Source: Streptosporangiaceae bacterium
Lineage (GTDB): Bacteria > Actinomycetota > Actinomycetes > Streptosporangiales > Streptosporangiaceae
NCBI GenBank assembly: GCA_019245115.1
Contig: JAFARZ010000220.1
Coordinates: 1-64,000 of the forward strand
Direction of reading: 5' to 3'
Length of the DNA: 64,000 nt
Positions 18,571-26,724 of this stretch are shown in pieces (the stretch's first letter is position 1; every line of letters begins with the position of its first letter). The notes beneath the pieces are model-generated. The model was not told the origin of the DNA, made no database searches, and worked only from the letters and a program-made list of their open reading frames with translations. The translations under genes and the position numbers were made by a program.

Positions 18571-19310
18571 AACGCAGCTTTATGAAACACAGCCGCGTGA
18601 AACGCCTGCTCACGACGCGGAAGGAACCGCACACCCTCGCTGGTGCGTACGCGATGGACGCCCTCGGCGAACCGGACCGGGTCCGGTTCGAGCGCCACCT
18701 GACCGGCTGCGATGCCTGCGCCGCCGAGGTCACCGAGCTGCGCGAGACCACCGCCCGGCTGGGCAGCGCCATCGCGGTCGCTCCGCCGCCGGCCATGAAG
18801 GCAAGGGTGCTCGCAGCCGCGGCCCGGACCAGCCAGCATGTGCCCGGCGGGTTGAGCAGGGCGCCGGCGAGAACACGGCGCCGCACCCTCGTCCTTATGC
18901 CCGCCCTGGCGGGCGCCGCCGCGCTGATCGCCGTGGCCATCGTCTTCGGGCTGGCCAATTCCGACGCGAACCAGCGCCTCGATCAGGCGCAGCAGCGCAG
19001 CCAGGTGATGGCCGCGGTGCTCACCGCGCACGACGCCACGATGATGAGCGGCCAGGTGACGGGCGGCGGTCACGCCACGATCGTGATGTCGCAGGACATG
19101 GACGCCCTGGTCTTCTCCGCGGCCGGCCTGCCCGCCGGCGGATACGAGCTGTGGCTGGTCGGCCCGGACGGCGATCGCGCGGCGGGCCCGGTTGACGTGT
19201 CCGCCCACGGCATGGCCGGCCCGATGGTCGCCGGCGGCTTGCGACGCGGAGACCACCTCAGGCTCGTCGCCGAACCGGCCGGCGGCACGGTCCTGGACGT
19301 GCCGCTTTGA
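18567..19310 (+). CDS. rskA: Anti-sigma-K factor RskA-like
   Basis: 247 residues. The cytoplasmic N-terminal domain carries the anti-sigma pattern HTLAGAYAMDAL...ERHLTGCDACAAEV (His and two Cys that may bind zinc). A single helix follows (LMPALAGAAALIAVAIVFGLA, about residues 110-130), then the extracytoplasmic RskA domain with LPAGGYELWLVGPDG and GDHLRLVAEPAGGT. Such proteins hold SigK inactive at the membrane until cleaved. The ATG overlaps the sigK stop, and the stop (TTGA) overlaps the TTG start of xylB, so three genes read as one unit. Confidence 0.88.
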   Translation: MKRSFMKHSRVKRLLTTRKEPHTLAGAYAMDALGEPDRVRFERHLTGCDACAAEVTELRETTARLGSAIAVAPPPAMKARVLAAAARTSQHVPGGLSRAPARTRRRTLVLMPALAGAAALIAVAIVFGLANSDANQRLDQAQQRSQVMAAVLTAHDATMMSGQVTGGGHATIVMSQDMDALVFSAAGLPAGGYELWLVGPDGDRAAGPVDVSAHGMAGPMVAGGLRRGDHLRLVAEPAGGTVLDVPL

Positions 19311-20605
19311 CGGCCTTCCTCGGCCTTGACCTAGGCACCAGCCAGGTCAAGGCCATGATGTGTGCTTCGGATGGCACCATCGTGGGCCAGGGCAGCGCGA
19401 GCTACCCGGTCGCCACGCCACGGGACGGCTGGGCCGAGTCCGACCCCGAGCTGTGGTGGCGCGCCGTGCGGACCGCTGTCCGTGAGGCTAAGGCGGGGGC
19501 TGAGGTAGCTGCCATAGGTATCGCTGGTCAGATGCATGGCGTGGTTCTTTGCAACGAACGGTCTGTGGTGCTTCGTCCAGCGATCCTGTGGCTCGACCGG
19601 CGTGCCTCGTCCGAAATGAAGCGGTATGAGCTGCTGACGGCGGCTCAGGTGGCGTCGCTGGGCAGCGCGCCATGGCCCGGCACCGCGGGCCCGATGCTGC
19701 TGTGGCTGTCGCGGCATGAACCCGGCACGTACCGGGCCGCACGCTGGCAGCTACAGCCGAAGGACTGGCTGCGCCTCCGCCTGACCGGCGAGGTCGCCAC
19801 CGATCCGACCGACGCGTCCGCCACGCTGCTTTATGACCTGCCTGGCGACACCTGGGCGCTGGACGTGGTGGAGTCGCTGGGCCTGCGTCCGGACCTGCTC
19901 GCCCCGATCCGCGGATCCGGTGAGGTCGCGGGCACGCTGCTTGCTGGCCCGGCCGCCGAACTCGGCCTGGCTCCCGGGATCCCGGTCGTGACCGGCTGCG
20001 GCGACACGGCGGCGTCGCTGCTGGCCGCGAGCCGGACCCATCCGCTGGAGGCGGGTTCCGGGTGGGCGCTGCTCACGCTGGGCACCGGCGGTCAGTGGAT
20101 CGCTCCCGTGGATGCGCTGGATCCCGATCCGGCTGGCAACACGTATCTCTGCCGGGCAGTGGACGGGCGCTACCGCCTGGTGGGCATGCAGAACGTGGGC
20201 GTGGCCCTCGACTGGGTCCGCCACATGCTCGGGGCGTCATGGGATGAGCTGTACGCGGCCGCCGGTCGTGCCGCGGCGGCCGGCCTTCGGTTCGAGCCGT
20301 GGCTGGTATCGGAGCGAGGCCGGTCGGGTGGTGGCTGGACCGGCGCGACCCTGGCCCACACGCGCGAAGACCTGCTCCGGGCGGCCCTGTCCGGGGTCGC
20401 CGGCTTGCTCCGCGACCGCCTGGACGACCTCCGCGCCACGGGAACCGCGCCGCGCCAGGTCCTGCTCGGTGGCGGCGGCAGCGGTCACCCCGCGTGGCGC
20501 GCCCTGCTGGCCGAAGTCCTGGGCGTCCCCCTCCACCCGGCGCCCGCTCCCGCCCTGACCGCCCGCGGCGCCACCCTCCTGGCTGCCCGGGCCCTAGCCA
20601 TCTAG
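19307..20605 (+). CDS. xylB: Xylulokinase (FGGY family)
   Basis: 432 residues of the FGGY carbohydrate kinase fold. LGLDLGTSQVKAMM is the first ATP-binding motif and IGIAGQMHGVVL is diagnostic for xylulokinases. The conserved catalytic Asp lies in GCGDTAASLLAA, and LLGGGGSGHPAWRALLAEVLG is the C-terminal signature. It phosphorylates D-xylulose to xylulose 5-phosphate. The apparent TTG start overlaps the rskA stop, so expression is probably coupled to the SigK operon, an unusual partner since no xylose isomerase or transporter is nearby. A different pentulose substrate is possible. Confidence 0.85.
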   Translation: MTAFLGLDLGTSQVKAMMCASDGTIVGQGSASYPVATPRDGWAESDPELWWRAVRTAVREAKAGAEVAAIGIAGQMHGVVLCNERSVVLRPAILWLDRRASSEMKRYELLTAAQVASLGSAPWPGTAGPMLLWLSRHEPGTYRAARWQLQPKDWLRLRLTGEVATDPTDASATLLYDLPGDTWALDVVESLGLRPDLLAPIRGSGEVAGTLLAGPAAELGLAPGIPVVTGCGDTAASLLAASRTHPLEAGSGWALLTLGTGGQWIAPVDALDPDPAGNTYLCRAVDGRYRLVGMQNVGVALDWVRHMLGASWDELYAAAGRAAAAGLRFEPWLVSERGRSGGGWTGATLAHTREDLLRAALSGVAGLLRDRLDDLRATGTAPRQVLLGGGGSGHPAWRALLAEVLGVPLHPAPAPALTARGATLLAARALAI

Positions 20606-20841
20606 CTATTCACGTCACTGGCGTAGGGTGCATACAGTTCGTCCACCGCCAGGCTGATCAGCGCGTCGGCGGCCTTTTCGAACCGCCGCTTAAAGGCCGC
20701 GACCCGGTCATCGTGCGTGTCCTCATACTGGTGGTAGAGAGCGATCTGCGCCCGGTCCAGCGCATCCCACGCCGACTGGAAGAGCCCACGTATCGGCTCA
20801 TGCCACGCCGCAAACGCGTCGGCTGTCGCCGCTGTCTCCAT
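20602..20841 (-). CDS. Small hypothetical protein
   Basis: 79 residues if started at the ATG at 20841, seven bases after GGAGG; this Shine-Dalgarno is the main reason to choose it over longer readings. The protein is mostly helical and acidic (IRGLFQSAWDALDRAQIALYHQYEDTHDD, ending YAPYASDVNS). No family is recognised. Its stop overlaps the xylB stop through a shared CTAG. It is divergent from the XRE regulator at 20986. Confidence 0.6.
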   Translation of the reverse strand: METAATADAFAAWHEPIRGLFQSAWDALDRAQIALYHQYEDTHDDRVAAFKRRFEKAADALISLAVDELYAPYASDVNS

Positions 20842-20985
20842 GCCGCTACCTCCGAAGATGATTCGCTTCCATGCCTGGTCCGTGATCTGTGTGCCAACCT
20901 GCCAGGTCAGCGTCATAATCGGGGATGATGTGCCCGGAGATGTCACAGCGCTGGCACGCACAGCCACAGGAGGAGATGGTCTACG

Positions 20986-21780
20986 GTGCCTGATGGCGCG
21001 TTAATGAGTGAGCTCGGACGCGAGCTCAGACGCGGACGGCTCCAAGCGGGTTATCCGGCACAGGCCGCGCTGGCGCGCGTGCTACGGGTTGACCGTTCGG
21101 TGGTGTCCCGTGCCGAAAGCGGGGCGCGCGTACCGACCGACGCCGTTCTCAAGGAGTGGTGCCAAGCGTGCGGGCTTGATTACGCGCGTCTGGCCACCAT
21201 GGCACGCGGCGCACGGGGATCGGTTCCCGACTGGTTCGAGGGCTGGCGCGACGTCGAAGCGCGGTCGGCCCGGCTCGCCTACTGGAATCCGATTATCGTT
21301 CCCGCTGTGGTGCGCACAGAGAGTTACGTGCATGCCGTCCTAGGTGCGGGCGGTATCGCACCGGGCACCCATCAGGTAGCCGCGCAGCTTGCCCGTGCCT
21401 CTGCGCTCGAACGAGCCGAGGTCGTCACCGTCGTTCATGAGACGGCGTTGCGCCATTTCGTAGGGTCGCCGGTCATCATGGCTGAGCAGCTACGTCATCT
21501 CGCGCATCTAGCCGGATCGCCGTCGGCGCACGTCCATGTCGTGCCGAACAATCGCACAGTACCGGGGATGAGCGGTGCGTTCAGCCTCGCCTATGACCTG
21601 AACGTCGTCCACATGGACGGGATGCGCGGACGGACGACCAGCGACCCCGATGTGTTCCGTGACGCAACGGTACTATTCGAACGAATACGGACACACGCGC
21701 TCCCGCGCGATGCTTCACGGGACCTGATACTTGAGGTAGCTGAGGAACATGAAATACCCAGACGATCTTCACTGGCGTAA
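20986..21780 (+). CDS. XRE-family regulator with DUF5753 domain
   Basis: 264 residues. Residues 1-75 form a helix-turn-helix (LGRELRRGRLQAGY, RVLRVDRSVVSRAESGARVP). The rest matches the DUF5753 ligand-binding region found only behind such domains in actinomycetes (WFEGWRDVEARSARLAYWNP, ERAEVVTVVHETALRHFVGSPVIM, HVHVVPNNR). The GTG start is nine bases after GGAGGAG. Its end overlaps the DUF397 gene at 21749 by 32 bases. Relatives such as the WhiJ-type regulators pair with DUF397 proteins and affect development and antibiotic production in Streptomyces; the exact targets here are unknown. Confidence 0.88.
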   Translation: MPDGALMSELGRELRRGRLQAGYPAQAALARVLRVDRSVVSRAESGARVPTDAVLKEWCQACGLDYARLATMARGARGSVPDWFEGWRDVEARSARLAYWNPIIVPAVVRTESYVHAVLGAGGIAPGTHQVAAQLARASALERAEVVTVVHETALRHFVGSPVIMAEQLRHLAHLAGSPSAHVHVVPNNRTVPGMSGAFSLAYDLNVVHMDGMRGRTTSDPDVFRDATVLFERIRTHALPRDASRDLILEVAEEHEIPRRSSLA

Positions 21781-21952
21781 GGCGTCCTACTCGGACAACG
21801 GCGGAGAGTGCGTGGAGGTCGGCCGGTCGGCCGATGGCTCGGTGCTTGTCCGCGACACCAAGCAGCACGGTCGCGGGCCGGTCCACCGGTTCACGGTCGA
21901 CGCCTGGCGCGCGTTCGTCGCGGAGGTCCGCGCCACTCCGGTGGGGGAGTAA
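21749..21952 (+). CDS. DUF397 protein
   Basis: 67 residues with the full DUF397 pattern: LHWRKASYSDNGGECVEVG, then VLVRDTKQHG and FTVDAWRAFVAEVR. DUF397 proteins are small actinomycete partners of XRE/DUF5753 regulators and probably bind or antagonise them. The start overlaps the regulator gene by 32 bases, so the pair is made together. No toxin domain is visible. Confidence 0.88.
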   Translation: MKYPDDLHWRKASYSDNGGECVEVGRSADGSVLVRDTKQHGRGPVHRFTVDAWRAFVAEVRATPVGE

Positions 21953-22050
21953 GGGGTCTCAAGGGAGGAACCACCGCCGTTCCCCCAAAGAGGGTTTAGC
22001 TTTTCGCCCTTCGACGGAACTTCGCCTAAATCCCTGTATCGTGCTATGTC

Positions 22051-22514
22051 GTGAGCGGTGGGGACCGCGGGAAGCGGCTGCTTGATGCGGTGTACGCGCG
22101 GATGGAAGACATCAGCTTCCGGTCCGCGGTAGCCGTCGTGGCCGCTGTCGGCGTCGCCGTTCTCGCCGGGGTGATGATGCTGGTCATCGTGCTCGGAGCG
22201 CGCAGCGCTCCGGTGGCGGTCAAGACCGTGACCGCGACCCGCGCCCCCCGCACCACCGCGCCGGCCAGTCCGGCGCCCTCGCCCAGCCCGTCTCCGTCCC
22301 GGTCGCCGTCGCCCAGCCCGGACGCCGCCCCCAGCTACGTTGCCACGGTGGCGCCGCCGTCCACGGCGCCGGCCGCCACCCCCGTCGCGACGACGGCCGC
22401 GACCACGCCCCCGGCCAGCCCTACGCCGACGCTGCCCACCCCGATGCGAACGTTCTCCCGGCCGCCCACGCCGAACCCATGGCCCACCGCCAGACCCAGC
22501 TCGTGGCCGCCTAG
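22051..22514 (+). CDS. Single-pass membrane protein with Pro/Ser/Thr-rich tail; 3' end unclear
   Basis: The GTG at 22051 opens a frame coding a short cytoplasmic segment (GKRLLDAVYARMEDISF), one strong helix (AVAVVAAVGVAVLAGVMMLV, about residues 28-50) and a long outer tail of Ala/Pro/Ser/Thr (SPAPSPSPSPSRSPSPSP). No domain is recognised. In this frame there is no stop until 24030, antisense across the whole ABC transporter, which is not believable. A TAG in another frame at 22512-22514, just before a strong terminator, marks where the gene probably ended. A one- or two-base indel in the repetitive tail would explain this. Coordinates are an estimate. Confidence 0.45.
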
Positions 22515-22528
22515 GTTATGCCGGGATT

Positions 22529-22560
22529 GCCGGGGGACCAGGCTGACCTGGCCCCCCGGC
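22529..22560. terminator. Strong hairpin terminator between convergent genes
   Basis: A 14-position stem with one mismatch (GCCGGGGG.CCAGG against CCTGG.CCCCCGGC) and a four-base loop CTGA. It lies between the membrane-protein gene on the plus strand and the DrrB-like permease stop on the minus strand, so it can serve both. There is no T-tract, as is common in high-GC actinobacteria. Confidence 0.75.
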
Positions 22561-22581
22561 ATGGGCTCCCGACCTGCCCGG

Positions 22582-23415
22582 TTAGCTGGCCCGCCGGTAG
22601 GCGCGGACCGCGAGCGGCAGGAACACGATGAAGATCCCGCCCAGCCACGCGATGCTCTTCAGCAGGTTTGTCTCCAGCGGCAGGCCGTGGCCCAGCGCCA
22701 GCGAGCGCATCGCGTCGATCACGTTGGTGACGGGCTGGTTCTTGGCGAACGCCTGCAGCCAGCCGGGCATGCTCTGGATCGGCACGAACGCCGAGCTCAC
22801 GAACGTGAGCGGGAACAGCCAGATCATGCCGAACGCCTGTACCGACTCTTCGTCGCCGATGGCCAGCCCCGTCCAGGCGGCGACGCAGCAGATGGCGATG
22901 CCGAACACGGTGGCCAGCACGACCATCGCGATAGCCCCGCCGACACCGTTGGAGAACCGGAAGCCGACCGCGTAGCCCACTCCGACGATGATCAAGATCG
23001 TGATCAGCATCCGGCTGGTGTCCGCCACCAGCCGTCCGGCCAGCACCGCGGAGCGCGCCATGGGCATGGACCTGAGCCGGTCGATCACGCCCTTCTTCAG
23101 TTCCTGCGCCAGCGCGATGGCCGTGCCGAAGGTGGCGAATGCCGCGGTCTGCCCGATGATCCCGGGCATCAGGAAGTTGACGTAGCCGCCCTGGACCTGG
23201 ACCGGGATCGCGCCGCCGAAAACGTACCGGAACAGCAAGACGAACATCACCGGCTGGACCACCGTGAACACTATGTAGGCGGGTACCCGGATCCACACCA
23301 GCAGGTTGCGCCTGGTGATGGTGAGCGTGTCGGACACTGCCCAGCTGATCCGGGTACCCAGGCCCGGTTCGATGTCGGCCGGCATCGCGCTGGCCGGGGT
23401 GGCGATCGCGGTCAT
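22582..23415 (-). CDS. ABC-2 type exporter permease (DrrB-like)
   Basis: 277 residues with six predicted helices typical of ABC-2 permeases: ITRRNLLVWIRVPAYIVF at the N-terminus, FLMPGIIGQTAAFATFGTAIALAQELKKGVIDRLRSMPM in the centre (the DrrB-type conserved section), and MIWLFPLTFVSSAFVPIQSMP near the C-terminus. It pairs with the ATPase whose stop overlaps its ATG by four bases. The pair resembles daunorubicin-resistance DrrAB exporters; the actual cargo is unknown. Confidence 0.88.
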   Translation of the reverse strand: MTAIATPASAMPADIEPGLGTRISWAVSDTLTITRRNLLVWIRVPAYIVFTVVQPVMFVLLFRYVFGGAIPVQVQGGYVNFLMPGIIGQTAAFATFGTAIALAQELKKGVIDRLRSMPMARSAVLAGRLVADTSRMLITILIIVGVGYAVGFRFSNGVGGAIAMVVLATVFGIAICCVAAWTGLAIGDEESVQAFGMIWLFPLTFVSSAFVPIQSMPGWLQAFAKNQPVTNVIDAMRSLALGHGLPLETNLLKSIAWLGGIFIVFLPLAVRAYRRAS

Positions 23416-24449
23416 GATGCCGTCCTCTCGCTGTCCATCGGGCTGCTGTCCTTTTTCTTGCGGCCACGTCGGCGGCCGGCTGGCTCCTCTTCCTCGGCGG
23501 CGTGCCCGGTCAGTGCCAGGAACACGTCGTCGAGCGACGGCCGTCGCAGGGCCAGGCCGCGGGTCTGTATGCCGGCCGCGTCAAGGGCGCGCACCGCGTC
23601 GACCAGGGCGTCCGACCCGCGTCCGCCCACCGGCGCGCTGACCACGCCGGTCTCCGGGTCGGCGTGCGGCTCGCCCTCGCCGATCCTGGCGGTCGCCGCC
23701 AGGGCATTCGTTATCAGGGTGCGATCCGGCACGGTGAACTCGATGACGTCCCCGCCGACCTTGCCCTTGAGATCCTCCGACGTGCCGGCGGCGATGACCT
23801 TACCGTGGTCGATCACCACGATCTCGTCGGCCAGTTCGTCCGCCTCGTCGAGATACTGGGTGGTGAGCAGGAGCGTCGTGCCGCTCGCCACCAGTGACCG
23901 GATGATCTCCCACATGCCAAGCCTCGACCGCGGGTCGAGCCCCGTGGTCGGCTCGTCCAGGAACAGCACTCTCGGTCGGCCGACCAGGCTGGCGGCCAGG
24001 TCAAGCCGCCGCTGCATACCGCCGGAGTAGGTCTTGGCCGCACGGTCGGCCGCGTCGCTCAGGCCGAACTGCTCCAGCAGTTCGCTGGCGCGGGTCCGGG
24101 CCTCCGGCCACTTCAGATGGTAGAGCCGCCCGATGATCTCGAGATTCTCCCGGCCGGTCAGTTCTTCCTGAATGGCCGCGGACTGGCCGGCGAGCCCGAT
24201 CGACCTGCGGACCGCGGCGGCCTGCTTCACCACGTCGTACCCCTCGACCAGGGCACGGCCTCCGTCCGGCTCCAGCAGTGTGGTCAGGATCCGGACCGCG
24301 GTCGTCTTGCCCGCGCCGTTCGGCCCGAGCACGCCGAGTACCGTCCCGCGCGGAACGGCCAGGTCGATGCCGCGCAGGGCATGCACGTTGCCGAACGACT
24401 TAGTCAATCCCTCTACGAGGATGGCGGGACCCCCGCTGTTGTGTGCCAT
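23412..24449 (-). CDS. ABC exporter ATPase (DrrA-like)
   Basis: 345 residues. Walker A is GPNGAGKT, the signature is YSGGMQRRLDLAASL, Walker B is LFLDEPTTGLDPRSR and the switch is in LLLTTQYLDEADELAD. The C-terminal extension (VEFTVPDRT-like part, then LRRPSLDDVFLALTG) is characteristic of DrrA drug-exporter ATPases. It ends in a basic RRRGRKKK tail. The ATG at 24449 lies five bases after GGAGGG. It forms a two-gene operon with the permease and has its own promoter candidate upstream at 24503-24530. Confidence 0.9.
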   Translation of the reverse strand: MAHNSGGPAILVEGLTKSFGNVHALRGIDLAVPRGTVLGVLGPNGAGKTTAVRILTTLLEPDGGRALVEGYDVVKQAAAVRRSIGLAGQSAAIQEELTGRENLEIIGRLYHLKWPEARTRASELLEQFGLSDAADRAAKTYSGGMQRRLDLAASLVGRPRVLFLDEPTTGLDPRSRLGMWEIIRSLVASGTTLLLTTQYLDEADELADEIVVIDHGKVIAAGTSEDLKGKVGGDVIEFTVPDRTLITNALAATARIGEGEPHADPETGVVSAPVGGRGSDALVDAVRALDAAGIQTRGLALRRPSLDDVFLALTGHAAEEEEPAGRRRGRKKKDSSPMDSERTAS

Positions 24450-24502
24450 TCCGTCCCTCCGTGAGCATTCACTTCGCTCCGCGCTCGCGTCGCCATAAAT
24501 AC

Positions 24503-24530
24503 GATGTATCGCGTTTGGCGAAGCTGTCAA
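24503..24530 (-). promoter_or_regulatory. Promoter candidate for the DrrAB-like operon
   Basis: On the minus strand a consensus TTGACA (24530-24525) is followed after 16 bases by TACATC (24508-24503). Transcription would start near 24496, giving a leader of about 47 bases before the ATG at 24449. The -10 lies within the imperfect palindrome ATACATCGTAT, which could be an operator, for example for a TetR- or PadR-type repressor. No such regulator is adjacent. Confidence 0.5.
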
Positions 24531-24706
24531 GTTATATCGCAAGACGGTCTGCCGCTCTACCGATCGCCGCCTGGCGCGCCGCGACTCGAACCTATAGGTG
24601 ACAAACCCGTGCTGGCCAATGATTTGGCCCTGGGCGAAGGTATGACGTCGCGGGCATACGGAACTCATCGGCCATGTTCCCCGCGATTCCCCGGATGCTG
24701 GCCAGC

Positions 24707-26398
24707 CTACCCGCCGACGGTGTACTCGGCGGGAGACGTCTGGCTGTCTCCCCCTTCGCCTCCGTTGCCGTTGCCGTTACCGTTGCCATTGCCGCCCGCG
24801 CCGCCGTTGCCAGGTCCGTTCCCGTCCGGCTGCGAAGAGGAATTGCTGGGACTGGGGCTGGGGCTGGATCCCTGGCTGCCGCCGGATCCGGGCTGGTTGT
24901 CCTGCGAGTGCTTCGGGGGCTTCGGCTTACTGTGCCCATGTCCGTGCCGGTGCGTCTGGTCGCCGGATGACGGGATGGTCCTGCCGGGTGCCGCGGTCCC
25001 GCTTGAGCTGGGCGCGGAGCGGTATGCCGCGACCAGCTGGATCCGGCTGCCCGCGGCGACCTGCCCGGCCGGCCGCACCGAAAGAACCGTGTCTGGTGGC
25101 GCGTCGTCCGTCGGCTGCCAGGTAACCGCGGCGGACAGGCCAAGCGCCCGCAGCTTGCGGACCACCACCGACAGTGGCTGTCCCACCAGCGAGCTGGCTC
25201 TCACCTCTACCAGCTGGTCGGCCGCCACGCGCGGCGCGGGGCTCCGATCGGGACCCGTCAGCCGGGGCAGGGCGTCCGCGGCGTACGGTGCGGCTGGATT
25301 GTGCAGGCCGGCCAGGTGCCAGCCCAGCACGGTCATGACGACGGCGGCCGACGCGATCCCGGCACGCCGGTAAAGCCGGCCTGGCGTCACCCGGTCCTCG
25401 GCAGGACGCGCCCCGGCTGAACGCGCCCCGGCTGGACGCGCCCCGGCTGAACGTGCCCCGGCTGGACGTGCCGCACGGTTCCCGGCGGGAAGGGCCACCC
25501 GCTTACCGGCGGGGCGCGCCGCCTGGGCGCGCGCCCTCCCGGCACGCCTTCGATGCCCGGTGGCCTGCTGCCCGGCCGTCAGCCTGCGACGCAGTTCGCT
25601 CGCCCGCCGGGCCACCTCGCTGGCGTCGGCCGGCCGCACCGCTGGGTCTTTGATGGTCAGCCACATGATGAACGCGGCGACCTCGGACGGCACGAACGCC
25701 GGTATCGGTGGCAGGGGCCGCTCCAGGTGCGCCATCCCCACTTCGACCGGATTCCCGGCGAACGGTATGGCGCCGGTCACCGCGTGGTAAGCCACGACGC
25801 CGAGCGAATAGATGTCACTGGCCGGGCCTCCGCCCGCGCCGCTGACGCGTTCCGGAGCCATGTAGGCCGGCGTGCCAATGAGCACCCCGGTGACGGTCAG
25901 CGGGTCCGATCCGGCCGCATGGGATATGCCGAAGTCGGTGATCTTTACCTGGCCGTCCGTCCTGAGCAGGAGGTTGCTGGGCTTGATATCCCGGTGTACC
26001 AGTCCGGCCTGGTGGGCGGCGGCAAGGCCCGCCGCCGTGTCGGCGACGACGCCCATGGCCGCCGCCGGGCTCATCGGCCCGTCCGCCAGCAGCGCGGCGA
26101 GCGAAGTGCCAGCCACGTACTCCATGACCAGGAACGGCGTCCCGGGCGGCGGGGGCTCGCAGAAGTCGTACACCGCCGCGACGTTGGCGTGGGACAGTGA
26201 CGCGGCATGCCGGGCCTCGCTCCGGAATCTCGCCAGCGTCACCGGGTCGGACGCGTAGGTCGGCCGGAGAAGCTTGACGGCGACCGCCCGGTCGAGGACC
26301 ATGTCCGCGGCCCGCCATACCTCGCCGAACCCCCCCACGGCGATATGCTCGGCGAGCCGGTAGCGGCTCGCCATCAGTGCGTCGGCGGAGTCCGGCAT
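24707..26398 (-). CDS. Membrane Ser/Thr protein kinase with PASTA-like segment
   Basis: 563 residues. The kinase domain (about 10-275) has the Gly loop GGFGEV, Lys42 (AVAVKLL), the catalytic loop HRDIKPSN (Asp137) and DFG near 155. A basic Ala/Arg/Pro linker follows, partly coded by four 15-bp tandem repeats at 25411-25470 (GARSA/GARPA). One transmembrane helix (ASAAVVMTVLGWHLAGL) follows, then one PASTA-like outer segment (SSLVGQPLSVVVRKLRALGLSAAV...) and a low-complexity Ser/Gly/Asn tail ending GNGNGNGNGG. The layout is that of PknB-like sensor kinases, though with a single PASTA unit. Substrates are unknown. It is transcribed alone. Confidence 0.9.
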   Translation of the reverse strand: MPDSADALMASRYRLAEHIAVGGFGEVWRAADMVLDRAVAVKLLRPTYASDPVTLARFRSEARHAASLSHANVAAVYDFCEPPPPGTPFLVMEYVAGTSLAALLADGPMSPAAAMGVVADTAAGLAAAHQAGLVHRDIKPSNLLLRTDGQVKITDFGISHAAGSDPLTVTGVLIGTPAYMAPERVSGAGGGPASDIYSLGVVAYHAVTGAIPFAGNPVEVGMAHLERPLPPIPAFVPSEVAAFIMWLTIKDPAVRPADASEVARRASELRRRLTAGQQATGHRRRAGRARAQAARPAGKRVALPAGNRAARPAGARSAGARPAGARSAGARPAEDRVTPGRLYRRAGIASAAVVMTVLGWHLAGLHNPAAPYAADALPRLTGPDRSPAPRVAADQLVEVRASSLVGQPLSVVVRKLRALGLSAAVTWQPTDDAPPDTVLSVRPAGQVAAGSRIQLVAAYRSAPSSSGTAAPGRTIPSSGDQTHRHGHGHSKPKPPKHSQDNQPGSGGSQGSSPSPSPSNSSSQPDGNGPGNGGAGGNGNGNGNGNGGEGGDSQTSPAEYTVGG

Positions 26399-26724
26399 AG
26401 CCAGGCGCTACCCGTTGTCACCACCGCTATGCGTGAGCGCGTGTCTCATTTATAACGGTTTGGCAACCGCGCGAGTGAGCGCTGACGCGGGGCGTAACGA
26501 CCAGCGCGCGGAGGGCACGGCACCAGCGATCAGGATCGCGCCGTCGGCGTGAACGGCGGCGTACCATTGTGCCGGGGATGCCGGCGTAGGATCGTGGCAC
26601 ATTTGCGCCGGGCCGAGCCGCCTAGGACGAATACGGCTTCTCTAGTTCCGCGTGCCTGCGGACGGTGATGTGGGACGGATGCGTATTCGTGTATGCGCAG
26701 CCGAGTTCGGATGCGGGAGTGGAT

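Noticed and set aside
24535-24605. tRNA-like fragments on the minus strand (GGTTCGAGTC and GGTAGAGC).
   Set aside because: They occur in the wrong order for a tRNA, the T-arm and acceptor stems cannot be closed, and no anticodon arm forms. Taken as chance similarity.
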